Source: Heterostelium multicystogenum (Eukaryota > Evosea > Eumycetozoa > Acytosteliales > Acytosteliaceae). From it: DNA of 63,472 nucleotides. Positions 1 to 12,746 of the stretch are shown here, piece by piece (within the stretch, counting starts at the first letter, position 1; each line of letters begins with the position of its first letter). The DNA lies in the NCBI GenBank assembly GCA_003667245.1, contig RCNN01000177.1, forward strand, positions 1 through 63,472, in the 5' to 3' direction. The notes below the pieces were generated by a model. The model searched no databases. It had not been told where the DNA came from and saw only the letters and a list, made by a program, of their open reading frames with translations. Made by a program: the position numbers and the translations under genes.

Positions 1-1375
1 ATTATATATCTAACTATTATTTTATCTATTCAATAAATAGTTTAAACTTAATTGTGATTATTGTGATTAATTAATTTGTTGTTATTTATTAATAATCATA
101 TTATTAATTAGTTGTTGATATTGATAAAGAACGTTGTGTGGTCTGCCGCACTGCTATACTGAACCAACAGGAATTTTGAAAAACTTTTAATTTAATTTGT
201 GGTATCATCATTTTGGTGGATCTAAAAAGATATAGTATAGATATAAATCTTAGAATAGGAGATGGAAATGTGGTTTTTAAGTATTCTGTAATTGTATATT
301 CACCATCAATTACTTCATTCAATTAAATCATTTACATTACCCTTATGTTTGTGTGTGTGTGTGTGTGTAAAGTGTCGAATCGACACAGATTAGAAAGGTT
401 AATTTTATTCTTTTAATGTTTTATTTTATTGATCTTTATCACACTCTCTAATCTAATTACTTTAATTTTGAAGTAACTATCATATTTATTCTTGAATGAA
501 TCGTTAAAAGATTATTATTAGTTTTTCTCCAGCTGATTATAAAATCAGGATCTAGGGTATCTGGGATTTCCTATGTTCATGTGGACGACAAGATGTTAAA
601 TCTTAAGTACCAAAGTGAAATGGAATGTGATATTATCAATTGAGAATTGTTTGAAATATTCCTACAAGCATGAGCTAAATCATTTTTATCATTGGATGTT
701 GATCCAAACAAAGCTGAATGACAAGTCATTTGGAACCAATCTACAATTATTTTAAATCAATAAAATACAATAGCTTAGAAACAGCAAGTGTTAGATTTAT
801 TTCTTTGGTCCCAGCATCACCTCTGAGAATCTTCTCTTTGCCACTGGATTTGTCAAATTTAAGGAGCAACAAGGATCAACGAGATCAACAGTAACCGCAC
901 AACAAACTCAAAAATGACAACAACAAATGAAAATGGGATGTTCCAAAAATGTTAATTTAATTTCAAATTCTATTTTTTACATTGAATTGCAGAACAGAAC
1001 TAACTACTTACAATACTATACTATATATTATTATATTAATATTATTTGCAATATAACCTATCATAGAAATAGCAACAGCAACTGTATTGCAATTGTACAA
1101 TAGATATACTCATACACCATATACACATATATATATATATATTTATTATTTATAAATAAATATAAACAAACAAAATAATGAATATAATATAATATAACTA
1201 TAAATAATAATAATAATAATATTATACATTACAGATAGATCATCAATATTTATAGTTATCTATAACAATTACAATTAATAAGCCAATCAAGTTGAATCCA
1301 TTTATCAATCAAACAATCAAATCAATCAATATATCTATCTGAATAGTAGTTATTTTAACAGACAATTGAATCGAA
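1..1375. other. Gene-poor flank upstream of the KATNIP homologue
   Basis: This AT-rich stretch has no coding region that I can support. A 72-codon reading frame on the minus strand at 104-322 has no recognisable domain and no intron context, so I do not call it. A (GT)9 dinucleotide run lies at 351-368, followed at 372-386 by a short near-palindrome (GTGTCGA/TCGACAC arms). The last 300 bases hold TA- and TAA-repeats typical of dictyostelid promoters ahead of the ATG at 1376. Confidence 0.5.
351..368. repeat. (GT)9 microsatellite
   Basis: Nine uninterrupted GT units in a non-coding stretch. It is a simple sequence repeat with no visible function. Confidence 0.9.
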
Positions 1376-4300
1376 ATGAATACTCAAAGTCCAAATGTAT
1401 GTATGATTGCTATTTCTTATTGTTATTACAGTAACAATGTGATAGTTAACTAATTATCTTATTTCAATCATTTATAGTCTAATAATCAAAATAATAATAA
1501 TAACAGCAAGAGGAGGATTACCAACTATAATAATAATAATAATAATAATTAATAATAAATAGTAGTTCTGAAGTTTATTCAAGCAGTCCAACAAATAACA
1601 GTACAGCAAACAAACAACAATCAGTATCTTTGCCAAATTTTTATCAACATCATCAACAGCAACAAGTATCACCAACAATAACAAACAGCAGTAATGTAAC
1701 TGCTGGAAAATAATAATAATCATGATATTCCTTTATTATTCACTTCACCTCTTTTAATTGGAGAGAGTCGTAGTAAGAGTAAAAGTAATACTTCAATAAA
1801 TAATATCAATAATAATAATAATAACAGTAGTAGTAAGCAAGTAAAAATATCACCAAATAGCTCACCACCTGTACCTTTGTCACCTTCTTCTTCAAAACCA
1901 CCATTATCACCAAATGTTTCTTCATCGTCTTTGTCAGCTTCGAATAGTACTGCATCAAGCAATAAGGTACAACTTTCATCAGGTGCACTCTTACCAACAG
2001 CAACAGTTTCCGCAATTCTTTCCTCCACTAATACACTACCAAATAGTGGACAGCTTCAACTATCAAGCTATCACCACGGAACCATACACCTAGCAGCAGT
2101 ACCGAGGAGCAAACACAACCATCAAAGAAGAAACAACAGCAACAATCACAACAAAACGAGTTGCATCAAAAATCACTGTCGTCGAACAATGGCTCGCCAA
2201 TGAACTCACCTTTGAACTCTGGCCATAGCTCTCCCTTGAAATCCCAATATAATTTCACCTCGTTCAGCGAAGTACACCAAATATTTTTAGCTGTTCCATT
2301 GAATTTAGAACCTCCCTGTTATCCTCACCAAGAAATATATCAAGAAAAACAACAACTTCAACATTGGTAACTTCATCGTCAACAACATCAATAACCACCA
2401 GCAATGAGAAACCCAAAACTACAATATACAAATTCAAAGAGTAGATTCACCAATTTCGATGAGCTTATGGATTTGAAACAACAGCAACAACAACATCTGC
2501 AATCATCAATACCAACTGCTACAGTACCAAAAAGTCACAGTTCACCTACATTCAGTTTGTCTGGTAAAGCCAACTCGCTACACAACTCATCGACAATTAG
2601 CAGCAATAATGAATACGACTATGACGATGATTTCGACGAAGACTCTGACACAGACACCGACGAAATTGGGGGTAGAATCGATGATGATGTTGCTGATGAT
2701 AATAGCAGCTTCACTGATGATTCTATGGAGTTGAATTCTACAGATTTCGATTCAACAGATTCAGATGACTCCGATTCCTATGATTTTGAAACAACTGTAA
2801 AACTACAGCAACAACAACAGCAGCAATCAAAATTTAAACCAAAATTCCCACAACTCCAACTCTCAAATATACAGACAAACATGGAGAACAATATTCATCA
2901 AAACAATCCCCACAGACTAGGCACTGTTAGTGCAAGATCACTTTCCAGCAAAGAACAACACAGCTATCACCAACAACAACAACAACAACAACCAATTCAC
3001 CTAGTGCTGGATCAGCAACCAATTCGCCCAATCGTCGACCTCTGAACCAGAGTCAGTCAACATCATCTATCTTGAGTGGCTGGGCTGATAAGTCGAAAGA
3101 ATTCATGAAAGTCGATCGCAATAAACAAGTTGTTGCCTCAACGACAAAACAGCAACAACACGCAGATGATACTATAGAGCTTGGCAGTAGCAGTGAATTT
3201 GAGCAAAAAGATGGAAAGTTGAATTTAGTTTCAATTACAACCAAATCGTCATCAACTCCATCACTTGGCAATGAGTTGGAAAGTAATTCAACATCATCAA
3301 CTATCATTCCAGCAATGGCAACTGCTGAAAATACCAACCAACGTGTCTCAACCTTCGAACAATCTTGGATCTACTTTATTGTCAAATCACAGATTATTGA
3401 CTAATAAACCTATGCCAAAGCTAGACACTCTTAAGGAAAAAGATAGCGAATTAACACCACAACAGCAACAACTACCTCAGCCACAACAAAAACAATACAA
3501 ATCATCGAAGCATCCATTACAAAGAGGCTATTCTGCTCCCACTATAAATAATACAGCTACAAGAAAGTTGACTCTACAGGAGATTCTAAATTCATCACCA
3601 CCTCTTATCCCATCCGCAAATCGACCTCTGCATAAACAATCTCCTTTAAATGTAACCAAAGAGAGCACCAACATTCCCACCTCTATCACAGCTGCACCCG
3701 GTACATCATCTAAATCAACTTCATTGCCCATCACTGCTACATCTTCACCTGTTAGAGCAGTTCAACAATCCATTTATACATCACCCATCAATATAAGCCC
3801 ATCAACATCACCTATTTCCTCACCATCGATGAGATCCAAACCTCAGACAACTACAATATCCACCTCACCCAATATCACATCATCAGCAGTTATTCAATCA
3901 ACCTCACCCATCCTCGTCAAATCAAATATCAACAGTCCTATGTCAATGTCGCCAGGCGGAGTGTCACCACCAATGTCTACTCCATCTATGCCATCTTCAC
4001 CAATGCCTTCAAACACCCATTAGTATCATCGCCACCGATGCTATTTACACTTCAAAAACGATTACTTCCTATCTCTGCCTATTCGCCATCAGTTAGTCCG
4101 GCAGCTGCCACACCTGCATTAGAGTCAACTTCACCTCCCATCAACAGACCAGAGCAGGAAATCCTACAACAACCCCAAGCTTTAGCCCAATTCTCCTCAC
4201 GCCTCACCTCCTCAAACACCAATTCCCAACTCACCTACCTTCCGACACAAACTAAACCCACATCTAACTCGAAAATACCCTCCCATTTGAATTTCCATCA

Positions 4301-7300
4301 AACAACAATGATAGTGGACCTTTGACTACACCTTCTTCATCATCCTCCTATTCAAATCAAGATCAATCTCAGCAACATACAGCCAATCTTTTTTTACAAC
4401 AATAATCAACACTCGCCAAAAGATAAACTCCTTATCACAATTAATCAACTCTTGGATCACCCTGAACACCTTTCAAAACTACAACATTTTGTACAAAGTT
4501 TACTCTATGAGCGATTGGAAAAATCTGTACATCTAGAAAATGAAAACAACCCAAAAGTCGCTGCTTGTCCGCAATTCATCTCTGTCTGTCAATGAAAAGA
4601 TGAAATAACAATGATATCAAATAATTTAGAAACCAGTTCTGTGTTTTGAAAATGTCATGAAAAAGGACATCTCTCAATCCGGAGATACATCTTCCAACTC
4701 AACTCCATCACTCAATAGCAGTACAACAACAAGCAATAATGAAAGCAAACTAAACTTTGGTCATATAAATATGAGTAATAGTCAGAGCTTTAATACAACT
4801 ATTAGAAGTCATATGCTGCCACCATTATTCACACAGGTTCCAATTTATAAGTCAAAACCTCATCTTTTAGTTTCCAGAAAATCAACATCTAGTATCCACA
4901 GCGAGTACAAGTATACTCCAAGCTCATTGACCACATTTTCTACACCGACAAATAATTCTTCATCAACCAATAGCTCTGAATCCTCTTCGAAAAAAATCAA
5001 TCACCTCAAGAATCGCCTGTTCTTTCACCAACACTCTCACCCAGATTTGGTCAAGCTCCACCACGTATAGTTGATCTTTTCGATCAAAAGAAAGAACGCC
5101 CATCTGCTGCTAGAAAGAGATCTGAACCAACCCTCATGTCACCAAGCTTACAGACACCAAGACAAAAAACAATATCTACAACAACAACAACAACCAACGG
5201 ACCAAGACTATCACTTTCACCTTTGGATTCACTCAATGCAACAATCAGCAATATTTCAAACAATAACAACACAACTCCAAGTACTACAAGTCCCTCAAAT
5301 TCATCTAACTCCTCACCCATCAAAAGTGATCAAATAACACAACAACAGCAGCAACAGCAACAGCATGGAGTACTTTCACCAACTATTACAAGGCCATCAC
5401 TCTGTAGACGTTTGTCTGGAAATATCATTCGTTCACTACCTCCATTAAGTACAACCTTGATATCCCCAAGGAGGCCTGATATTCCAACGCGCTTTACCAA
5501 CCGTTGTACCAACAGCACCACCTAATATATCAACCTCTCCACTTGTTGCTCTATCGGATCAACACTCCCAGTGCACGATTTAATTGAACCATCGATGTCA
5601 GATCCATCATGACTTTGCAACAATTATTGGATAAGCTTCAGCAACAACCTGAAAAAAGACAAACTAGTTTTAGAAGCTAACCCAACAGGAAAGGTTATGG
5701 TTATTTCGTTATTGAAAATTGGGGCGATGCACAATTCATAGGATTGGCAGGTATTGACATATTTGATAACAAAGGCAACTATGTTACACTTTCCGATCCA
5801 AAATCTCAACTAAAGACATCGAATGCAAGCTATGATGATAGATCGATTGAGAGAATCATAGACAAACATCGAAGAACTTTAGATGACAATCATCTTTGGT
5901 TTGTGCCTTATCATAATCAGCCTGCTAGTCGAGAGTCGATCACTTCATATTTGATACTCCTATAACCATTGCAATGATCAGAATATGGAATTACAACAAG
6001 TCTAGAATTCATAGCGCAAGGGGTGTCAAAGAAATTGAAATTCGATTGGACAATCTATTGGTATTTAAAGGTACTATCAAGAGAGCATCAGGTTTGCTTT
6101 CTGAATGTGACGAATGTGCTGAATATATAGTATTCAACAATGATGAGGCAGTACTTGACTTAATAGAACAGAATGATCCATTCTCACCTTCATCACTCGA
6201 ACCGAAGAAGATGACAACTCATTTATTGATGATGATGATATGTCGGATCCGAAACTTCCAAAGTTAAGAACAACTGATAGTGAAGATAAACTTGCTTCTA
6301 GACTCGCAAGTGAGAATGACTTTTCAGCTCTCAATCACCAACTACAGGTTGCAGATAATCAATCATCAATCACGAACATCTGTACAGAAACTATTGATAA
6401 TGGATCACTCCCTAGAGGAAGAGTGTTAAAGATTCAGTTTAAATCAACTTGGGCGATCGCTACTATCTTGGTCTAACTTCCATTGAGGTGTACGATGAGA
6501 ACTACCAGATGATAAGTACAACTCTCAAACCTTTCAGCAAATCCAAAGGATATTAATGACCTTCCTGGGCATAGCGGAGAATTATCGTACACTGGACAAG
6601 CTGATCGACCAGAAGAATGTGACTACGGACGACCAACACATGTGGCTTATTCCATTTAAACAGAAATTCCAAGAAATCAAAACAGATTTTCACCTTTCGA
6701 TTGACCTTGGTACCGAGACTACAATTAGCTGCTTGAGAGTTGGAACTACAACAAGAGTGCAGATGATGCATCCAGAGAGCCAAGGATGTGGTGATATCAC
6801 TCGATGGAGTAGCACTATCCTCTGGATACATATTTAGAAAGGCACCAGGTGAATCAAATTTTGACTTTGGTCAAACTATTTTCATTTATTCATCATAACC
6901 AACATTCACAATCAAACGAATCCAGCAAATACGATACCTTTAACCAAAATATTTCAAAAATGATTTCCTACATGCCACAAGATTACAAAAACCTTATCCA
7001 TACCATCTGGATGTAAGTATCATTAATACCAAGAAGTATATCTGAATATTGCTAACATTAATTACAAACTCCAGTTGTATTCAAAATTGGTTATACTATC
7101 ATCTTGGGGAGATAAGAATTATATTGGATTGAATGGTATTCAACTATTCGACTGGAACGATGTCCCTATTGAAATTTCAAACAGTAGTATGTATCATTTA
7201 CAATGAGCCTTTTCACCAGTTAATAATTTACTAATGATAATAATCAATCAGGAACTGTACTATTACCTCCGGAACTAAATCAAAATAATGATGGACAATC

Positions 7301-7704
7301 CTTACAAACACTATTTGATGGAATCAATAATAGCTATGAAGAAAAGAATGCTTGGTGCACTCCTGTCATGTATCCTCATGATAGATCATCTACAAACATC
7401 ATACCAATCAGTATTTTGTTTGTATTTCGACTATCCAGTGGCAATATCGATGGTTAAGATTTGGAATTATTTGCGCACTCCATCTAAAGGCGTAGATGAA
7501 TTTGCAATGTACATAGACGATCTCCTCATTTACAAAGGAAAGCTCTCGCCTTCACCTTCATCCACCTCTGTAGATAACAACATTGATTTTTCCCAAACAA
7601 TTTTATTTAGACATCAGGCCCCTAATAACCAAAAAGCGAAGATCACCAGATTCAATGAACAAAAAGTCAACTTTATAAACAACAACATATCTGTAAAGAA
7701 CTAA
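1376..7704 (+). CDS. Katanin-interacting protein (KATNIP/KIAA0556) homologue, frame-broken
   Basis: KATNIP family proteins bind katanin and microtubules and in animals act at the ciliary base. The first exon starts at the ATG at 1376 and is followed by an intron at 1397-1477 (GTATGT...TAG) that leaves the frame intact. The region 1478-5530 encodes a very long low-complexity section rich in Ser, Asn, Gln and Thr, with an acidic patch (about 2600-2790) and a helical island near 4395-4580. The conserved C-terminal part (about 5690-7700) holds three repeats of the family module. Diagnostic strings are FIGLAGIDIFDNKG, HLWFVPYHN, IRIWNYNKSR, HMWLIPF, SSGYIFRKAPGESNFDFGQT and VKIWNYLRTPSKG. Candidate introns lie near 7015-7076 and 7188-7251. 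Several single-base frame breaks interrupt the reading frame, so exact exon limits are uncertain. That the N-terminal low-complexity part belongs to the same gene is inferred from continuity. Confidence 0.8.
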
Positions 7705-8075
7705 TGATCCTTATGATATATCAATAGCCAATCACTCTCAGCCCCATTGATGATCAAAAATCCAATTATAGTTGTAACAAGTAATGACATGAACCATACA
7801 ATAAATGACTTTTGTACATAGAAATCTGCAAAACAAAAAAAAAAGTTTAGCAAAAAAAAAATGATTATTTTTTTTTAGTTTTTATTTCATTTTGAAAAAA
7901 ACGTTGAATTCGATTGATCATTGTTGCTGCTGTAACACTCAATATTATTCGATTTATTAAATTGGTCAACTTTCATTTCTATCTCTTTATTTTGTTTATT
8001 GGTATATTGTTTGTGGTGGACCTGTCGATTGCACAGTACAGCACAAGATAGCATAGATAGAAAAGAGAGAAAACA

Positions 8076-9625
8076 ATGCAATCTTCATTGTCAGTCTTAA
8101 ACAGATTCACTAGACAATGCTTGTCAGTTGGTAGATCATCCTATTTGGTTGGAAGCAGCTTCAACTGCAATAGCTCTGTTCAAATCAGATCGTATTGCAA
8201 TCACAAGAAGAAACATCATCATCATGGCATGGGTACATCTGCTAAAGACGAAGAGGAATTAGAAAATGCTGCTGCCTACCCAATACAGATGCGTCGTGCC
8301 GATCTCCTTAAGAAGATGGATCATCGTGAGAAGGAAGAAGCAAAGGAGCTTGAGCAAGACGAGATCGATGAAATGGAAGAGGACGAACAGTTCAACGAAG
8401 AGATGTTCGACAATCAAGAAGACGACGACGACGAACCAACTTTCAACTCAGAGGAAGTCAAGCAAAAGCTAGCAATGCGTCGTAAGAAGTTGGCAATCGA
8501 AGACGAGTTAGAATCGATCAGTCGTTTCGGATCTGGAATCGAGAATAAATATCACTCAGATGTCTTGTCACCAGAGCAATTGGAGCGTGCAGTCTTTGGT
8601 GAAGACGGTAAGATTATCCCACCCGATGAAGTACCAGTCGTGACATGTACTTGCATTTGATGCGTAAATATCGTGGATTGAGAACAAAGGTCTCCAAGGA
8701 ACACGATATCGATGAGCATGACATGCTTGATGAAGATCATGACGATGAATGCGACCACGGTCACGACCACAGTTTGTCCCAGCTTTCAAAAGAGAGAAAA
8801 CAAATACTACTCCAAAAGAGATTGGACATTTTAGAGAAAGAGAAAATTCATGAAGAGTTGTTAGAGAAGGCAGAGAAAGCCCACGCTGAAAACATTGAAA
8901 AGTATCGTGTTAATCCACAGCTCGAGAAGTTGCGTGCCCAAAAAGCAGCCAAGCAAAACGAAGATAAATCATCCACAGAGTACCTCTTGAGACAAGTTTC
9001 TAAACTGCAGAAACAAGGTGCATTCGACGAACAAGTCACACGTTCACCAACAACCGGAAAAGAAGTTGTAGGAAACAAGAAGTTCCCTAAATGTCTATTA
9101 TGTTTTGATTATGGATGGAAAGTTGAACCAATGGTAAGTTAAGATGATTCTAATTTCGAGAATGAACATCAAGATGACTAATCAATGATTGACAATCAAA
9201 TTTAGAATATTCCATTATTGAGTATCTATTTGAATAATGACGGAGATATTTTGCCAAGATATATTACAGGAAATTGTTTGAAGCATCAAAAGAAGATTGC
9301 TAGAACCATTAAACAAGCCAAGCATCTTGGATTGTATTCATATAAGAAAGGTACTTTTACCATCTACGATCCAAATGTTGTACCACCAACACCTAAGGAA
9401 GATGCCGAGTACGACAAATGGTTCCGTGGTGACTTTACAGATAAGGACTGGATTGGAGATGAATCAATCGAAGAGATTGATGACTTTGAGAGTCCAATCG
9501 ATACTGAAAAAGAGAAACTCAAACAGAAGGAGTCTATCATGTTGGATATGGGTGTCAGTGAAGTTGAAGCCGACCATATCTTGGCTGGTAAATTCTTTAA
9601 GATTAAAGATTCAGAAACCAAATAA
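8076..9625 (+). CDS. Mitochondrial small-subunit ribosomal protein bS18m with long extensions
   Basis: This is a bacterial-type S18 protein of the mitochondrial ribosome. The first about 50 residues are rich in Ser, Arg, Asn and Val with almost no acidic residues, like a mitochondrial presequence, and end in a His-rich patch (KKKHHHH). A long charged, coiled-coil-like middle follows. The S18 core lies across the intron at 9134-9205 (72 nt, GTAAGT...TAG). It begins with CLLCFDYG, continues with a segment ending in GDILPRYITG, and ends with CLKHQKKIARTIKQAKHLGL, matching the S18 pattern G-x-I-x-P-R-x-x-T-G-x-C-x-K-H-Q. About 75 acidic residues follow the core. A one-base frame break at about 8635-8643 splits the middle part; the ATG at 8076 is chosen because it gives the targeting-like start. 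Bacterial S18 is about 75 residues, so this protein is several times longer. Confidence 0.85.
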
Positions 9626-9756
9626 TAATTTAAAAAAATAATATCATAACAATATTAAATTATAATAACAAATTTAATTATAGCTACAACTATATATAAT
9701 AAAATAAATGAATCGTATTCGTTCTAATATAAATATAATTGTTTTGTCTGGCTTTA

Positions 9757-11237
9757 TTATTTAACCAATTGATTGGGATCTTTACAACAAAATATTTGGA
9801 ATATTCTCGACGATAAAACCGGTCCAAGTTTCTTATTGGTTGTTTCAATCTTTAGATCTTTGAGTAATGCATTGCGCTTGGGATCTGTCATTCCTTCTTT
9901 GTAGTACTCGGTATACAAAGATTTCAATGTTGGATATCTCAATATAATAGATGATGCAATACTCTTTGAAATTCCGCTTATCATACACAACTGTGCGACC
10001 CATATGTCGCCAGGGGTCTTGTATTTCTTCTTTATAGCATCAGGACAAAATCCTTGAAAAAGTTTTGAATTATCTTCGCGGTATGGCATCATACTGATGG
10101 TCTCTGTACATTTTACCAAAAACAACGAACTTTCATCCCTATTATTTACAATCCTTATCATTAAATCCGAATATTTAAACTGGTTTATTAAATAGCATAA
10201 TAAAATGAATATTAATTATTTTTTCATTTTGTCAGATTATTAGGAAATAATAATTACCTGTATTTCTAAAATACTTTGTCAAATTCTTGGCGGAAAAGAA
10301 CTTTTTGAAACTCCCTCATTGGAAGCTGCTTGGGAACTATAATTACTTTGGTCCTGTGATGCTTTTAACTCTGCCGATTTGAGATTTGACTTGTGCTTTA
10401 AAATAGAAATCCAATCCTTCAACTAAAATAATGAACTTTCTAGTTCTGTTGTTGTCCAAGATATTCGAAATTGTCGTTACCAATGTGTTTGTTTCCATCA
10501 TTTTATATAAAACCTCGGATGTATATTTCAATACAATAATATCTTGATCCTCTTTTTTCCACCTGTCAATGTCTAAATATCGATAGTGATTAATATCTAC
10601 TTATTAATGATCGGTATATTCATTAATGTCAAAATACTCTTTTCCATTGAATCGAATAGTCGATTGGTAGCTTTTCTTGTTTTAAATCCGCAGCACACAC
10701 AAGATCTGTACATTTCATTGTCATCATTTGTAAGAGGTCTTCCACTTCGGCTGGCGGAAGGCATCTATCAAAATGAATCGTTGTTTCTTTAAGTGCTTCT
10801 TTTTTTGATTTCTTTTTGCTTGCTTTTATATCATCTGTAGTTTGTCTGGTTCTTCGAGAAGTGGTCGTACTTGTTTTTGGTGCAGGTGCTTTGAAATCAT
10901 CATTGTCCAAATCGAACATTGTACTCTTATCAGCTTCGCTGTCTACATCAGATGAAGCGATGGTAGCTAATCTCTTTGTTTGCCTTCTCGTTGCCGTGAC
11001 TGCAGACGACTTTACAACACTAGATTTCTTTCTCTTTCTTGGCTCATCTCTAACGAATTTCATTTGTATTTCTACATCATCTACATTGTCAATTTCATCC
11101 AAACTACTTTCAATACTTTGGAATGTTCTATTTGCAGTTGTGCTTCGTTCATTGGCTACTATTTTACTACTACTACTAATGTTGTTGCTCAAGTCATCGT
11201 CATCATCATCATCTAAAGATATTACATTACTATTCAT
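9757..11237 (-). CDS. EME1/MMS4-type structure-specific endonuclease subunit
   Basis: EME1 is the non-catalytic partner of MUS81 in a nuclear endonuclease that cuts replication forks and recombination intermediates. The N-terminal half is acidic and basic low-complexity sequence with a run of seven Asp. It is followed by a segment like the start of the EME1 nuclease-like domain (CLPPAEVEDLLQMM, then YSIQWKR). An intron with GTATTT donor (about 10560-10625) leads to a second part containing KFIILVEGLDFYFKAQ. A third part (9757-about 10180) carries the C-terminal helix-hairpin-helix-like region, with VAQLCMISGISKSIASSII and KLGPVLSSRIFQIF, where the family has a GP-x-L-S-R pattern. The MUS81 catalytic motif ERKxxxD is not seen, which favours EME1 over MUS81. 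The gene converges on the bS18m gene, with about 130 bp between the stops. There is at least one frame break near 10345-10390. Confidence 0.75.
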
Positions 11238-11641
11238 TCTGTAACTTTAATCTACGGTGTCTCAACCTTGATAGACTTTAAAAAAATATTTTCAAAATTT
11301 TGAATCAACAGAACTTGAAACATCAAGAAGTGAATCCAATCAAAAATAATACTTGGAAAAGCTGGTTCTCAACTGTATCACAAGATAGATAAAACAAGAT
11401 GTATTTGATGAAATATTTATATTATTATTTTATTGCTATGAACTGCCATTGACTTTGCCAGTGGTTTACAATATTGTACAAAAGAGGATTTCTTCTCATT
11501 ATTGGTGTTGTTGTTTGAATGATTCGTTGAAGGTGAGTTGCTGTGGCTATTTGTGTTACTACTACTGTTGTTATTATTTGTTGTAACTATTACTATTTGT
11601 ATTATTATTATTACTATTAAAATTATTTTGAAAAACTACTG

Positions 11642-12746
11642 CTAAATGAACCTAGAAGAGTAGGTGAGCGAATTGCCTGCTTGGGTTTTAAACTTTGTCC
11701 AGTTCTCTTCTGCGTACAACTTCTCGCCTGCACCCTTGACCACCAAATATAAGAGCTCCTCAACACCACTTCCGGTGAAGAGCTGGTCTGTATATAGCTG
11801 ATTCCCTTGGACTGTGCAAATTGCTGAGCTTCGGGCAACACTGACAATGTCAGCGGTGTTGGTTGCAGAGGAGTTTGTTGAAATGGTTGCTGTGGTGCCC
11901 GAGGTGGTTTGCTGTAGTTGATGACGAAATTAAAATCTGACTTTGTGCTGGTCAGAGCCACATACAGCTTAGGGTTACGTGCATATCTCTCGACCTCTGT
12001 ATTCCAAAGCTGCAATCTTTCAAATGACGATCTGTTAGTGGGGATCGAACGCCAAAATCACCACATCTGTGTTTGAATATAAACTTCTAGATATAGTTTC
12101 TAAATCTTTCCTGTCCCAATGTATCTATCTGCAGAATTATTAAATATAATATCAATACGCCAGTGGTGTAAAGGATGTAACATATTTAATGAACGTAGAT
12201 GGTAATTTGTTAGTTAAATGGTTCAATCTATTCTCAAATTGTGTTGATAATGCTGATGATAATATTGTTGTTGTTGTTGTTATGTGCTGATATTAATACT
12301 AATACTGATACTAATGCTTCTTTATTCACATTAACAACAACAATAATAATCATAACTCGCTAGTATAAACTTACAAATTTAACAACAATTTGTTTTTTAC
12401 CACTAAATGGAATTGCTTTTGTTTTCTTTAATTAGGATGTTTATTAATTAGTATATTGATGCTAATGTTAATGTCTATCATTCATCGTTTGCAGAGTGCT
12501 GCGATGTTCAATTGAATATACATACATGAGTCTGACCTGAAGTAATATTTGCTTGCTCAACCGATGGATGAACATTCTCACACATTCGCCATAGCAAAGA
12601 TGATTTACCAACTGATGCGTCACCAACCAATAATACTTTTACAGTAATATCACTACGTATTATTGTAATTAATAAACTAATAATGGACCTAAAGCAAACT
12701 TGCAACTTAGGTAAACATACCAATTTGAAATTGAAGTTGTTGACAT
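11642..12746 (-). CDS. Atypical Rab-family small GTPase
   Basis: This is a small GTPase of the Rab group, expected to work on vesicle membranes. Exon 1 (12721-12746) encodes MSTTSISN. After an intron at 12655-12720 the frame continues as CDITVKVLLVGDASVGKSS, giving the P-loop GDASVGKS. A short exon near 12373-12430 (AIPFSGKKQIVVKF) fits the switch I/beta-2 region. The next exon (about 12130 downward) has DTLGQERF, DVVILAFDPTNRSSFERL and LWNTEVERYARNP, and then TSTKSD in the position of NKxD. A run CCCC at about 12034-12037 where the frame needs CCC, and one missing base near 11787, break the frame. Correcting the second gives FTGSGVEELLYLVVKGAGEK and a stop at 11642. Unusual points are DTLGQ instead of DTAGQ, TKSD instead of NKxD, and no visible C-terminal prenylation Cys. 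Confidence 0.75.

Noticed and set aside
104..322. 72-codon open frame on the minus strand
   Set aside because: No domain, no homologue I recognise and no splice context; such frames arise by chance in this DNA.
9757..11237. MUS81 itself instead of EME1
   Set aside because: The catalytic ERKxxxD motif is not seen and the central segment fits the degenerate EME1 nuclease fold better.
12016..12040. tRNA-like TPsiC/B-box string (GTTCGATCC on the minus strand)
   Set aside because: It lies inside the Rab-like coding region (AFDPTNRSS) and no acceptor stem, D arm or A box pairs with it.
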